DNA of 64,000 nt from Datnioides undecimradiatus (GCA_008933995.1 WARS01000026.1:4540501-4604500), one strand, 5' to 3'. Positions 11,501 to 23,900 are shown, counted from the stretch's first letter. The notes: generated by a model not told the origin, from the sequence alone. Made by a program: numbers and translations.

Positions 11501-13148
11501 TTATAGGGCCTGTGTCTTGAGCTCGATGGGCTCTCCCCTGGTCTCCTGCTGGCCCTCAGCCTCTGGGGCCCGGATGCCCTTCAGTGTGGCAAGCCTCTCG
11601 GAGAGGCCGCGCATACGGGGGAACAGCATGAAGTCATACAGCAGAGCACCCATTGCACCGCCGATCATGGGTCCCACCCAGTACACCTGTTATTAACAGA
11701 TAAGACAGAGCAGAATGTGTTGGTGCATTTGAAAATGTGCATGCATTCTGAGGTTAAAAGGGTTTACAGATATGATTGTCTTACCCAGTGGTTGACAAAA
11801 TTCCTGACCAGGACGGCAGGGGCAAAGGACCTTGCTGGGTTCATTCCTGCTCCAGTGTAGTACATCTAAGTCCCAGACAGAGAATGTGGTACACAGTTAA
11901 AGTGTGATACAATATTTAGATACTTGTAGGAACCAGTGAACTGTCTAATTTATTGACCCCCATGGTTGGTTCTTACCCCAAGAAGATGCCCCATGAGCAC
12001 AGAGAAGCCGATGGCTAGAGCAGCAGAGCCCAGACGTCCATTGCGCCTCTCATCAGTCACAGCAAAGATGCAGACGACAAGCTGCAGGGTGAGGAAGACC
12101 TCCATGGTGGTGGCCATGCCCAGGCTAATGCCTGGCTGGAGCTGAACAGTGGGAGGGGGGAAGAAAAAGTGACAAGATCAGTGACACCCACAGAAAGTTT
12201 GGCCAGATGGAACCAAAGAAAATCTTGAGGTCGTGCACCAAAACTAAAAACTACACCTGAATTTCAGGAATTCTATTATGTTGTTGTAATATATAGACAA
12301 ATTCAAAACTGTGTCAATATGAGAGGTGATGAATCGCATCTTGATCAACACTCCTATTTCACATTTACATTTTTCATGTTACTTATCTGATGTACATAGA
12401 CTAACACAAACCTTATATTTAAATAAAATTTTAATTTAAGATTTTAAATAAAACTACTAACTAGAAAGTAGAGAGATAGAAGCATATAATGCATACTCGG
12501 TGCACATGAGATTAATGGTAGTAAAACATAAATTGAAAACAGATTTTTAAATGTACACATGTATACAAATCGTCAGGTTTTAGGTCTATAATGCTTTTCA
12601 AGACAGAATTGGCACTTATGTTTTACATACATGAATTACCTTACTTGTACATTATATGGTTCATTATCTAAATATTAAAGTCAGTGTAGGTGAAAAATGT
12701 AATATAACATTTGTCCACATGAATATGAGCCAGTCTGCTTAACTGCAATAATGGATGTAGTATTCCATTGACTGGCAGGTAATCTTACCGTGTTGAGTGC
12801 TAGGTTTCCCCTCATGTTGCTGGGTGTGACCCCGTAGAGCACAGCAGCACCTGCCAGTGCTCCGAGACACTGGGCCATGATGTAGAAGAAAGCACGGAAC
12901 AAGGACATCTGGGAGCCAATCAGGTAGGCAAAGGTAACAGCTGGGTTGATGTGTCCTCCACTGATGTGACCAATGGACTGGATGAGGGTGGCAGCCGCCA
13001 GCCCAAAGCAAAAGGCAACATGGAGGACATTATGGGGCCCAGTGGTCCAGCGGAGGGCTGCCCCCAGCCCAAAGAACACAAAGAACATGGTGCCATAGAA
13101 CTCAGCGAACACTGCCCGCCAGAAAGACATGGACCTGAACTCCCACAT
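11501..13148 (-). CDS. mip: Lens fibre major intrinsic protein, aquaporin 0 (complete, 4 exons)
   Basis: Aquaporin 0, the six-helix water channel and junctional protein of lens fibre cell membranes. Coding exons in transcription order: 13148-12789 (120 codons), 12141-11977 (55), 11865-11785 (27), 11686-11501 (61 plus stop TAA). All junctions are GT/AG in phase 0. The product is 263 residues, the length I know for human MIP. Both pore NPA motifs are present, as HINPAVTF and GMNPARSF. The C-terminus has the calmodulin-binding-type helix ([10 protein letters not shown]) and ends ELKTQAL, near-identical to mammals. The start at [12 protein letters not shown] was chosen over an in-frame ATG 15 nt upstream because the family begins there and the ATG has a full Kozak context (GCCACCATG). 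Loop A carries His39 and Asn40 instead of the mammalian His40. Teleosts have two copies (mipa, mipb); I cannot tell which this is. Confidence 0.98.
12142..12788 (-). other. mip intron 1
   Basis: 647-bp AT-rich intron between the first and second coding exons of mip. No repeat or other feature recognised. Confidence 0.85.
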
Positions 13149-13547
13149 GGTGGCAAAGGTCAAAAAGCAACCTTAAAGCAATGGAGGGATGAAAAGTCAA
13201 CAGAAAAGGAGTGAATTAGACTCCACAAGAGTCACTGTGTTTGCAACCAAAAAACACAGAGCAGGTGACAAAAAGTTTGCTCTCAAACAGAACTTGCCTC
13301 TCTAACACTAAATGCCACAACACATAAACTGCTCAACACGTAACTGTCATACAGCTGAACAATCTGCTGCTCTGCCTTCTCAACTCTGCTTTCTGTCATA
13401 GAGAGCTCCTGAGTGGAGCAGCACACCAGTCTCTGTGCATCTATGTGTCAGCCCCGCTGGTTGTTAGTAGAAGAACATGGATAAACAAACGTTAAGCATG
13501 TCCTGCAGACATTCAGCCTCTTTACCAGAGCAGGGGGAGCTCAGAGG

Positions 13548-13558
13548 CCTTTATATAA
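13548..13558 (-). promoter_or_regulatory. Candidate TATA box of mip
   Basis: On the minus strand the sequence reads TTATATAAAGGCC, a strong TATA element about 400 nt upstream of the mip ATG. Transcription would start near 13525, leaving a 5' UTR of about 375 nt. A 5' UTR intron with an acceptor just upstream of the ATG is also possible. Confidence 0.5.
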
Positions 13559-14582
13559 CACCCCAGGGCCACAGCAGCCCTACAGAGCTCTGGGGAGGGG
13601 CCAGCGCACAATACTACAAATCAAAACAAAATCATTTAACCCCTCTCCTGCCTTGACCTCCCTCTTCCTGGTGGTTAGAATCCGCACTAGGCTATTGTAA
13701 GTTTTAACAAGTGCCAACGTTGATAACTTATATCAAAAAAGTCTCAAAATACTGCAGTAATTCAATTTACACTGTGTGTTTGAAATCTTGCAACTGAGTG
13801 GTAAACTAAATCTTAAATTGTTTGGGGAATCTAATGTTTTCCCACAATGCCACCAACAGCAGGGTTGAATCACTAATACAACCAAAGTGGTAGAAACTCC
13901 CATTCATAACACCTGTAACTGAAAAACCCCCATGAGATACTGCAGTGACCTTCAAACATTCAAACCTGAAAATAGAAAAGCAGTGGGCATGAGGTGGGAA
14001 GAACCTGTGAGCTGAGCAGAAGTGGAGTGCAGTGGGAGCTTTACTTGGTATCTAAAAATTTAGATATTTTTTCAAGCACGGAGTTATTATCACTGCAACA
14101 TCCACCTTTCTCTCATTTCCCATACTTTTGTTTGTGTTTTCTAATCAAGGCTGTGATCACCACAAGCATGAGCAAATTCTCAATTTCTCTACTTGTGCTC
14201 TGGATTGGTACAAAATCGGGTTTGTGGCACCAGAACTGATTAGGCACAGTTTTACATTGTGTGTGAGTGTGTGTGCTGGGTGGTTTTCAGAGGCTCAGGT
14301 TGGATAAAGCGGTGGAAAATCCATGGTTGGAGAGGAAGAGGGGAGAGCAGACCTGGCATTGAGCTTCTGCACTGGAGCATCATGCTGACCAGGGCAGCCA
14401 GAGGGACAGCCACAGCCCTCTGAAAGGATTATGCTGAGCTCAATGCTTTTGTCCTTTCATGCATGGAAACAAAATGCTGGCAGTAACAGTTTCTGCTGCT
14501 TTCTATGATCTGTTTGTCTTGCTGCCACTGTTGAATCTGTGAGTTCCCATTTCCACAGGCCACAGTGACAATATACATATTT

Positions 14583-14616
14583 ATATATACATATTTATGT
14601 ATAAATATGTATATAT
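14583..14616. repeat. 34-bp perfect AT-rich palindrome
   Basis: Two 16-bp arms (ATATATACATATTTAT and its exact reverse complement) flank a central GT. It could extrude as a cruciform or be an AT-rich microsatellite derivative. Confidence 0.9.
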
Positions 14617-16097
14617 GTTGGCCTCATTGTTTTGCTCAGTCTCCAGAGAGTTGTGCTAGAAAGGGATCAGAAGAATATTAATTAATTAAATAATAACTAA
14701 TAGATATTTTTAGGTCTCAAAGTGTGTGTGTTGGTCACTTTTGGAAGTTTTCTTCTTACATGATTTGTCAGATCAGTCTCAGAGTCTCAGAGCACCATGG
14801 CGTTTGCATGTTTTTTCACACCACAAAAAAATACAGCGAACAAATTCTACCACCATCAGGATGAAAAATGATAAGCATCATTAATAAAAATCCTTTTTCA
14901 CTAAAAGTAGTGTCCTGTTGTCCTGATTCTGACAGTTATTAGTTTGCCAGTAGGCACACCTCTATTGTAACGAGCATTATGCCCTTCTCATGACTCCCTC
15001 CATCGGTGGTAAGCCACCTTTTGTGTCTTTAAGCCCACAGTTTAGTTTTACAGGGGTGGATGTTGAAAAGGTGCTTGCATTGTATTTTCCTGTGCCCTGG
15101 ATCCAGACTGCTGACACATCCATAATAACATGCAGCCACTAAACATCTCACACCAGAGTGGAAGTTCTGGCCTGCACCTACCACACAGTGGTGAAAACGT
15201 GTATTGCAGGACAAGTCTAAAACATCCCTATGAACTACCATAGCCTTCAGAGGTGCTAGCAGGGATATATAGGTATATTCTGTTTCCTAAAAATGAATCT
15301 CGTACATGACAAAAACCACAGTGTCTTTGTCATCATGGTTCTCATGCTCATGAATAACCTATGGCAATGAGCACTACAGAACTAGGACATGGCATCTTTG
15401 CCAACTACTTCTGTGCTTATAAGGGAAGTATGTTCTCAGAAATCGCACACAGCAAGATCATGAATCATTTACACTGGAATTCAGTATGAAAGTGCAGAGA
15501 TGGGAAACCCCTGAAATGCCCCATAATGTTAGAGAGAAGTGAGAGTAGAGAGGACTGAAACATTAGCACTTCGCAGTGGTTACAATGAGACACTTCATTG
15601 TCATTTGATTTGCTTAAAGGAATAGGTTCACATTTGTCTTAGTTTTCACATGCACATATATAATCCTGAAAGAGCTATAAATTGGTGTTATTAATCCTGC
15701 TCTCTATACTAGTTGTGAAGAAACACCTTAATATGCTATTCCTATGTAGGAGATGAGAGACAAACGTTGCATTCCTCACTCTGTGCAGAAATACCACTTT
15801 TAAACTGGGATAAATGAGACTTTGGACTTCTGTGCAACTGTACCTCTGGTACAACATTCTCCCTTTAAGTTACTGTTGCTTGGCCACAGTGCAGCACGGT
15901 GACAGTCAGGGGAAACGGAATTTTATGCAAAAAAGGTGACATACGCACAACACAATGACGTGATTTGTCTGAGAACTAGGTGTTTTGAAGCCTCATATTG
16001 TCTTTAGCTAAACTTTGGACATTTTTGCACAAGTAGGTATGGACAATTCCAGGGACCACTGGTTCTTTCAATATACACATGATTGCGTCAATATAAT

Positions 16098-16133
16098 ATA
16101 TATAAATATATATATATAAATAAATAAATAAAA
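16098..16133 (+). repeat. AT-rich low-complexity tract (TA)n/(AAAT)n
   Basis: Alternating TA followed by AAAT units, just before the dispersed repeat at 16176. Confidence 0.85.
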
Positions 16134-16175
16134 TTAAGACAAACTTGGACAAACGTGAACCAGTATCCTAAACTT

Positions 16176-16570
16176 TGAACCCAGTGGCAGAAAGTAACTT
16201 TGTACATTTACTCAACCACCATACTTTTAAAATTTTAAGGTTTTAAGGAAATTTTAAGTGTTTTTATATCGTAATACTTTAATTCAACTCTTTATTTCAG
16301 AATATAATAAAGTTTGTGTAATACTTCGGCTTGGGATTACTTTGCTGATCCCTGGTGCGAGACAATTCACACGCTACTCAATAATGTATTAGGTAATTAA
16401 AATGACCTTTACCTTAACTAAAGTTTTAAAGTGATTTACACAGTAATACTGATAGTCCAATAAACATTCTAAAATCTAAAATCTTCTGCAATGATTACTT
16501 TTAATGTGTGTATTTTCACTTCCTCTGTGTATTCCTCTAAACTTCACTGATGAGTTATCGGAGCTTAAAA
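16176..16570. mobile_element. Degenerate copy of a common teleost dispersed repeat
   Basis: The block GAAAGTAACTTTGTACATTT and the following ACTCAACCACCATACTTTTA resemble, from memory, an abundant non-autonomous fish repeat whose end reads roughly GTGGAAAGTAACTAAGTACA. The downstream block CTTCTGCAATGATTACTTTT at about 16483 matches the other characteristic part (TGCATAATGAGTACTTTTAC). Both are heavily diverged, and the boundaries and class are uncertain. Confidence 0.5.
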
Positions 16571-16910
16571 CAGTGATGCTTCAGTACTACACCTTGTATT
16601 CAATGGTCTGAAAGAGTTTATTAGAAATGTATAACGAAACTCCCACAGCATAAGACAAACATAAAAGTGTTTAACATGTTTTAAATCAAGCACACAAGCC
16701 TCCAAAGCATAGTTCTAGTATCTGATTGATAAAAATGAATCACGTATTGTACTGTATTGTTTAAACTCTGGGAAAGATTTCGGCACCTCCCTCTGGAAGA
16801 AAATCAATATTTGAACCTGCTACAATGTGTAATGTTTTATACACAGGCATGACTATGTGCAAAGATTGCATCACTCTAACACCATAATCTCAACACAAGC
16901 TGTAAGTTGC

Positions 16911-17508
16911 ACAAGCATATCTGTTTATTTTAAATGCTGTAATATGTTTAAAAAATGAAATTATTGTTAAATATTTGCAGATGTTGGCATACATTGGAAA
17001 ACCCATTCCAAGCAGATATCCTGCTTTTTAAATTAACAAAAAAAAGAATAAGTGCAATTTACAATACAAACATTAAAGGGGGAAATCTGTCTTTAAAAAA
17101 ATCTACATTTTTGGAAAATAGGCATTTGAGTCATTTTTTTCTTCATTATAAATCACAATGTTCAATATGTAACCTGACATTGCAAAAAAAAAAGACAAAA
17201 CAAGAAAAAGAGGTGTAAGACATCAGCACATCCCATTACAGTCATCTAAGTCAATGAACAATAACATTTTCATTTGAACAGAATTGTCCATGCAGAACAG
17301 AACAGCAAAGCACAGCACTGTATGTCGCTATGGATCTCTGTGCATGTCTGTATCCAACAGTCACTCCCTGCCACTCCCTTGAGGAGTTTCACTTTGGAAA
17401 CTGCGTAGAGAGATGAGGTTTCTTCTCCAACATGGCAGCCAACTCATGTCTAGTCTCTCTCTTCAACTGACTCGCTTTGTTTTTCTATTGAGTGGCATCC
17501 ATATTCAT
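16911..17508 (-). other. ptges3 3' untranslated region (predicted)
   Basis: Runs from the stop codon to a minus-strand AATAAA at about 16923-16928 (TTTATT on plus). No coding content. Confidence 0.5.
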
Positions 17509-20141
17509 CTACTCAAGGTCGGGCATTTCTGGAAGAGACAATTGAGCACACGATATGAGTGAACATGAGATCTGAATCTAATCATTTGCCTATAAATAAT
17601 GAAAACAAATGCAAAGAAAGGCTAATAAATCACAAATTAAACAAGTGATGACACTATTACAATGTTAATATCCAACTGGCTTTTTGAATAGAGTGCAACC
17701 ATATCACAACTAATACCCAAACATACCTTTTTATGATTTTAAGGTTAAAGCCTGAGTTAACTAGTATTAGTGTTCCCATTAGTATAGCCATTTTGATAAA
17801 ACAAAATTAAGTCATTTCCAAAATAATTTGACTATAGTACTTTAGGTGATGCCATCTTTTTCTCAAACATTTTATAGCTTACTTAAGAGGTCCTACATTA
17901 AACCATGTTAATGTGCATTTGGCACTGCCTTTTCTGTCTTCTAACTCTATAGAATCTATTGACTGCACATTACGACATTACGCTCCTTTTAAGAGTAGTA
18001 CTTACTTTCATCATCACTGTCTGCAGAATCATGCTGTAAAACAAATTAAAAAAAAAAACAAAACATATACTGCTTTACCAGGTAAATTTTACTTGATTAA
18101 ACTTTTTGCAAACAAAACATCAATCACTGTGATAAATTATTCATAGCTCATAATAGTACTATCTGTATTAAAAAATATACCTCTTCATCTGCACCATCTA
18201 AATCAGGTAGATCATCCCCTCCCATGCTGTTCATCATCTGAGAAAATGGACAGGAAAACACCATTAACACCAAAGTATATATGGATATACTCTCACTTCA
18301 GGCACTGTGCATATTTACATGCTTACCTCTGAGAATTTGTCAAAACTTGACAAGTCCTCATCTGAGTCGTCTTCCCAGTCTTTCCAATTATTGAAATCCA
18401 CACTCAGCCAGTTGTTCTAAGAAATGATAGACTAATGTCTTTAAGGTAATATTTGACATATTTAACCTTGCTACGGTTGTTTTTTAAAAGTTGATATTTA
18501 ATGATATTATTTAGGGCTAGATAGACAGACGCATGTTTTATTAATATGTAGGTTAAACAGATCTTACCAACACTGGCTAGTAAACTAGGAAATCTGCTTT
18601 AAAACAAATCTATACTTGAAATGCCAAGTCATTATCATTTGCTTTGCTTTTGTTACAAAGTTACCTTTGTCTTGTCTTTGGTAAGTCGTGGCCATGATTT
18701 CCCAGCCTCTGCTTTTCGTAAACAACACAACACAGACCTATCCGTGCGTCTGTATTTGGATGCCTGCATGGGACAGAATGTTTGATATGAAGCTTTTGAA
18801 TGAATTAAAACACATGGCAGAAATGAAACTACATCTAAAAGTGACACACGTACTTTGGGGTCAATGTCCCCAAACAGGTTGACCGTGTTCTGGTGTTTAA
18901 TACTATCTGTTCCACTGACACAGCTGTAAGATGAAAAAACAAAAACAAAAACAAAAAAGTAGGTCATGATATATCCTTTCCAACTACAGCATCATTGAAA
19001 ACCAAGCCATCATTTGTGTTTTCATGATTCATCTCATACACTCTATAAAAGTTTTTTTAGCATTACAGAAGAATTTACCATGTTATTCATTTAACTTACC
19101 TGAAGTCAAATTTAGATGTGTCGAAATTTACTTGCACATCTTTACTGTCCTCCACACAGAACTCTACAAAAACAGAGTCCCGCCTGTCATACCACTTAGC
19201 TGTTGCAGGCTGCCTAATGACAAAGAGTAGAAACATGGAAGAATTACAATCAAAATTAACTTTGATCTAACTTGTTTAATATTAAAGCTTGAACATATTA
19301 GTGGGGCATTTTCTTTTCACAGTGAGAGGCGGTAATTCAGCTCTGGTGGCACACGTGTAGATGGTGCAGTCTGTTTGAGGTCACGTTTAGCTCACGTTGA
19401 CGAAAGCTTCATTCATTTACTCCAGATTAGGACGTCAGCCTCTGAAGTCTCCTCCAACTACATTACAAACCTAAAGTAATCGCTATTCTCTAGGAGCTGA
19501 GGGTAAAGACTTTTACCAAAATGGTGCACCTGCTAACCTTTTGTTACATATAATATACCTATCAGAGCATCACTTGTACAGTCATTCTTAGACGGGAAAT
19601 GCTAAATAAATAAAGTTAGCTGATTGATTATCGGAATGTGATCTACAGTGAGGTGCAAAATATCTGACCGGATTAGGGCTTGTGTTACGCATGTCGTTGA
19701 GAAACGTTTGTAAACTGACGTTAGCTTACGTTAGCTCACGTTAGCTCAAGTGAAATCTTCCGAGCTAATCATGACACCATGCTTTTGCAGTGCTAACATT
19801 AACGTTACCCTTGCGTTGGTTGACATTAGCCTGGTAGCTAACAATAACTGAGCTGATGTATGGCGCGTAAACAAAACTAGACAGGAGTTTATGAGCTTAT
19901 GGGGCACGATGGTGCTAAATTAAATTAGGCTTCAGAAAAGTTGGTTTGTTAATGTTAATTGTGTGCTCTGACTTTTAGTCTTGACAGCCGCGTAAGTATG
20001 ATTGCACCACCGATGCTAACTCGTGTGCTTAGCTCATTAGGCTAATGCTAGCTAGTTGATCCGCAGTGTACTACGCTACCAAGACTTTAAGCAAGTTAGC
20101 TACGACCTCTAACGAGCTCGTATTAAAACAAAGACTTACAT
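17509..20141 (-). CDS. ptges3: Prostaglandin E synthase 3 / HSP90 co-chaperone p23 (complete, 8 exons)
   Basis: p23 binds ATP-bound HSP90 and stabilises client complexes such as steroid receptors; it is also described as cytosolic PGE synthase. Coding parts in transcription order: 20141-20140 (AT of the start codon), 19213-19100, 18923-18854, 18763-18665, 18416-18327, 18237-18181, 18033-18006, 17528-17509 (stop TAG). All junctions are GT/AG with matching phases, giving about 159 residues (human 160). The CS domain is clear: ATAKWYDRRDSVFVEFC, VNLFGDIDP, CCLRKAEAGKSWPRLTK and NNWLSVDFNNWKDWEDD, followed by the acidic tail rich in Asp/Glu. The C-terminus MPDLE keeps the PxLE motif of the family. 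The ATG is split by intron 1: exon 1 ends GGAGAT and exon 2 begins GCAGCC. The neighbouring mip is on the same strand but not co-transcribed. Confidence 0.97.
19214..20139 (-). other. ptges3 intron 1 with dispersed GTTAGC/GCTAAC motifs
   Basis: Intron 1 interrupts the start codon. It is unusually rich in GTTAGC and its complement, including three tandem 10-mers ACGTTAGCT(T/C) at 19718-19747, and is relatively CpG-rich toward exon 1. Confidence 0.8.
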
Positions 20142-20480
20142 CTCCACTTTTTTAGCAATTAAACTCCCTCGTCGGACCACGATACAGATAAAAGCGTCAC
20201 CTAGGTGTAGCGCCCGGCAAATGAACTGAAACCTAAACAGTTAACTGTAACGTTTGCAACAGATGCACTAGTGTGGCTTCAAACATCGCGTGTTTTCCGT
20301 GTTCTCTCGTGACGCACCGTCTCACCCGTTCGTTACGAGCGTGGGCACGGGAGCTCAGCAGACCGGACCCGTTGGCGACAATTCTAGAATAAGTGTCCCC
20401 AGTGTTACAGAGCAGCACGAGAGCTCCACCACCCGTGTAGTTTCGTATTAGACAGTGTGAAATGATAAAGAGAGCGACTA
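20142..20480 (-). promoter_or_regulatory. ptges3 5' UTR and CpG-rich promoter region
   Basis: CpG dinucleotides are much denser here than in flanking DNA, and no TATA box is seen, fitting a housekeeping promoter. Candidate sites are a CRE-like TGACGCA at about 20309 and a heat-shock-element-like TTCTAGAA at 20382-20389. The transcription start was not resolved. Confidence 0.5.
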
Positions 20481-20689
20481 CCCGATAGCCATGTGAATAC
20501 AGTCATGAAAAACATGGCACAAGTATGGCGAAGTGGAAGTAGCATTGTCTCACTGCAAAGTCCTCCAGGCTGAAGTAGCTATAGCTTTACTGAAAGTCTT
20601 TAATAAAGAAAGAAAAGAAAGCACTGTGTACTGTGTAACAAAATACACTTAAAGTAGTAAATGCATATAAGTAGTAAGTGAGTGTAATA

Positions 20690-20960
20690 ATGTACACTTA
20701 GCAGCCACTTCATTAGGCTACACTTGTACAATTTAATGTCAATTCTGTTTTTACAAATAATATTCAATTTTGATTGACACTGCCAGCGAGGTGTTAATTT
20801 ACCTACACCTTTTATGTAGTTATTATGTAGTTAGCAGTGGTACTGAAATGAATTGTATTATATAGAGATCACATAGAGAGGTGTTTTTAATATTTCAGCC
20901 ATTCCATTTGCAAACAATGGGGAAAAATATTTGAAACACCTATAATCCACTTAGTAGAAC
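20690..20960. mobile_element. Degenerate DNA-transposon remnant (Tc1-like terminal sequence)
   Basis: The block CACTTAGCAGCCACTTCATT at about 20696, followed by AGGCTACACTTG, closely resembles the terminus of a widespread fish transposon remembered as CTTAGCGGCCACTTTATTAG plus GTACACCTG. The opposite boundary is a guess based on a second CCACTTAGTAG at about 20948. No transposase is left. Confidence 0.5.
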
Positions 20961-23900
20961 AACCCCAACCACTGTGAGCTAAATAATAAACAAAGTAGTT
21001 TTACTACCTTTATGATTATGCAAACAAAAACTGAAAAATTTCAAGCTGTGTAAAAGCAGAATTCATGGCAAAACTGTTGCACTGGATCATATTAGATTAT
21101 GTTAACAGAGTGGCTGATGTCTGTATATCATTAAATCATTATATGAAAAAGAATCATTTTATTGTTCATAAAATAAGAAAAACATTTACTTCAGAAATGA
21201 CTGAGGTAGTAGTATAATGTGGTGAGAAATGAAAATATGATATAAAATACAAGTGCCTCAAATAAAACTTAAGGTACCCTGTGGATTTTCAACTGATGAC
21301 CCTGCAGTTTTTGTTGTGATCTAACACACAAAGTCATTTTGATACAGCAGGTCAGGGAAACTACTTAAAATGGTGTGTCTCACACCAGAGCAATATTACA
21401 GATACCCACAGCAGTGACTATTTAGAAGTCAAAACACCATGAGTAGCACTCAGCTCAAACCACATATCAGCTGTAATATTAGTTAACGAGTCCTGGTTGA
21501 GTCATGGTTAAGAATATGAGCTTTAGTGAGGTGTCCTCTATTTAATGACAAGCCAAACAATGCCGAAAATGAAGAAAGGTGCCTTGATCAATGTATTATG
21601 GTCTGGAAAAGCATCAATAAGAGGAACGGAGGAAATGGAAGGTAATGAAACCCCCCTGTGTGATCTCCATTACAGTGTCAATAAGACTAAGAAGAATAAA
21701 AGTTGTTGGACACCAATAAAAAATAGAGCTGGTGATTTAAAAAATGTATTTTGACAGTATCACGTGCACAGCTGAAGTCTGAGTCCTTTTCTGCACATGG
21801 AGATGATGGAAAAAACACAAGACTCTGCCTTGTGGTTATTTTCTCAAAGGAGACCAGCACAGATGCAATGATGGAAGCCAAAGCATCTCGCTTCACAGCT
21901 TGTTTCTCAACAGATTAACAGATGCCTATTTAGAATTGCTCTCAGCCGTATAATATCAGAGCGAAGCTTCTCAGTTTTGGTCCTCATAGGAATGGATGCT
22001 GTCAGAGGCACCTGCTGCCACAGTGTTTAGACTTCCAGTGTTTCTCTTAGTGAGCAAAAGCACTCAAGCTGTGGAAAACTACGTGGAATCTGACCAATGA
22101 CTTCAAAAGCAAACTTGAGAAGCTCTGGCTGCTGTCACTTTGGGAGCAACTCTAAGCAGTTTGACTTGGGTTAGAGAGGCTGAGGGGAAGTGTCAGGTAT
22201 GAGGCTTGGCAGCTGTCGATAGAGCAAGTGGAACAAGTACTATCAACTGAGAGAGAACTCTTCACTGGGGATTGAGCCACAGATGACACAAATGATTACT
22301 CTAGTAGAATAACAGTGTCAGTCAGCCTCTGTGTGTAATTGGCAAAATATCAGGAGGATGAGGTGAAAATATACAATTGGTTCTGGTGAGGGGTTAGTAG
22401 CTGGGTATAGGTTACTGGTAACAAATTATTATTTCGAAGTTGTGAAAGAAATGTTTTAAGGACCAGAAGTGATGCCTAAACAGTGCCTGGCCTTATGGTG
22501 GATAGTGGATTTGAGGAGGGAGGGAAGACATGTTGGAGATAAGTGAGGCTGGGGTAGCTGACAGATGGGAGTTTTGTTGGTCGCAGGAAGTGGCTGTAGT
22601 TTGAGTGCACAGTATAATTGCTCAGTCCCATTTTTAGCCTATTTTTAGGAGCAGAGAAGAGAAAAGGACAAGTTTTCAAATTGATTGATTAATTAACAAT
22701 AGCTTGCTGTGCTGGCGTTTTTATCCTACCAGTCACTCTGGCAGATAATAAGCCATAATTTGAAAACATTATTGTGATCTTAAAACCCAATTTCCTTCCT
22801 CAGTGTGGTCCAGTCAACAAGAGTTTGCAGGTTGGCCTGATTGTAACAATGCCATTTATAGAGTTTGTCAAGCATACTCTTGAGACTCTGGCTGTGGTAT
22901 GGAAACAGTGCAAGTGGAGCTTCAGATGGCATAACTGTTAAGATAAAAGCAGCAAAAGACTGGACTGAAATGATTTTGCTTTCTACACTGCACTGTACAG
23001 TGATGTCTGCTCAAATCTTTATGGCAGATAGAGTTTGGTTCACATGCAAATTCTGTAAGATATCCTCTGAAACCTGTATGATTATTCTTCAGAACACAAT
23101 TGTTTTTATTGTTTTACTTCAAGAATATTTTTAATTTCAATATAGTTAAAATAATTTGATGATTCTTTCTTTCAACTTTTAATTAAAAGGGCTTTTAATA
23201 AAGTTTAAAAAGCTGTTTAGAAATAATGTTCCATTGTAACACAGATTTTATATCAGCACTATTATGTGAATAGTAAAGAGATAAGACTGCAAGGATGTTA
23301 GCCAGTCCGAAGTCACAGCCGGTCCCTAACCAAGGAGTGGAGGAGGGGTTCATTGGATTTCACTTAATTTTCTTATTCTCAACTGAATGACCTGCATTCA
23401 TGTACTTCTGGTTTGACAAAATTGAAAGAACCCTGGAATCATTAATTTGGTTCCAATGTACTGGCTCCAGAAGAACTTCTCCTTTTGTGCCTTGACCCTT
23501 GGAAGTAAGTTGAGGAAGTGTAGTTAAATACCTGGTTTTAATTCAATTAAAATGAAGAAACAGCATAATCACATAATGAAATGTGTTTTAGGAAATTATG
23601 TGAAATAAATTGTGTGATGTTGCTGAACTAAGCTCCTCAAGCAGGGTGATCCAAAGTCTATGGGCCCTGACAGCCAGGGCCAACTGTCACATCAGCAAAT
23701 CCTAAATCTAACCAAAAACCAAAATAGATGCGGAAACGGATTATACCATGGTTTCAGTGAAAGCCTTGATGGTACATTCTGCACAGTCTGCAGACTGGAG
23801 ATGGATACCTAATTCTGTGTTGTTGTTTTTTTAAATTAGGAAAGGAAAATCTGATCATGCTCAGATTTTTTTTTCACTGCTGTTTCTGATTAAACCTATA

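Larger units (their letters stand above)
13559..16910. other. Intergenic region between mip promoter and ptges3 3' end
   Basis: No gene recognised on either strand. It contains a 34-bp palindrome at 14583-14616, an AT/AAAT low-complexity tract at about 16098-16133 and a fish repeat at about 16176-16570. The rest is unremarkable non-coding DNA. Confidence 0.6.

Noticed and set aside
13149..13163. Upstream in-frame ATG adding five residues to aquaporin 0
   Set aside because: Family proteins start MWE, and the internal ATG has the full GCCACC Kozak context.
21193..21222. let-7-like string TGAGGTAGTAGTATAATG
   Set aside because: Shares the let-7 start but diverges after 11 nt, and no complementary arm that could form a precursor hairpin follows or precedes it.
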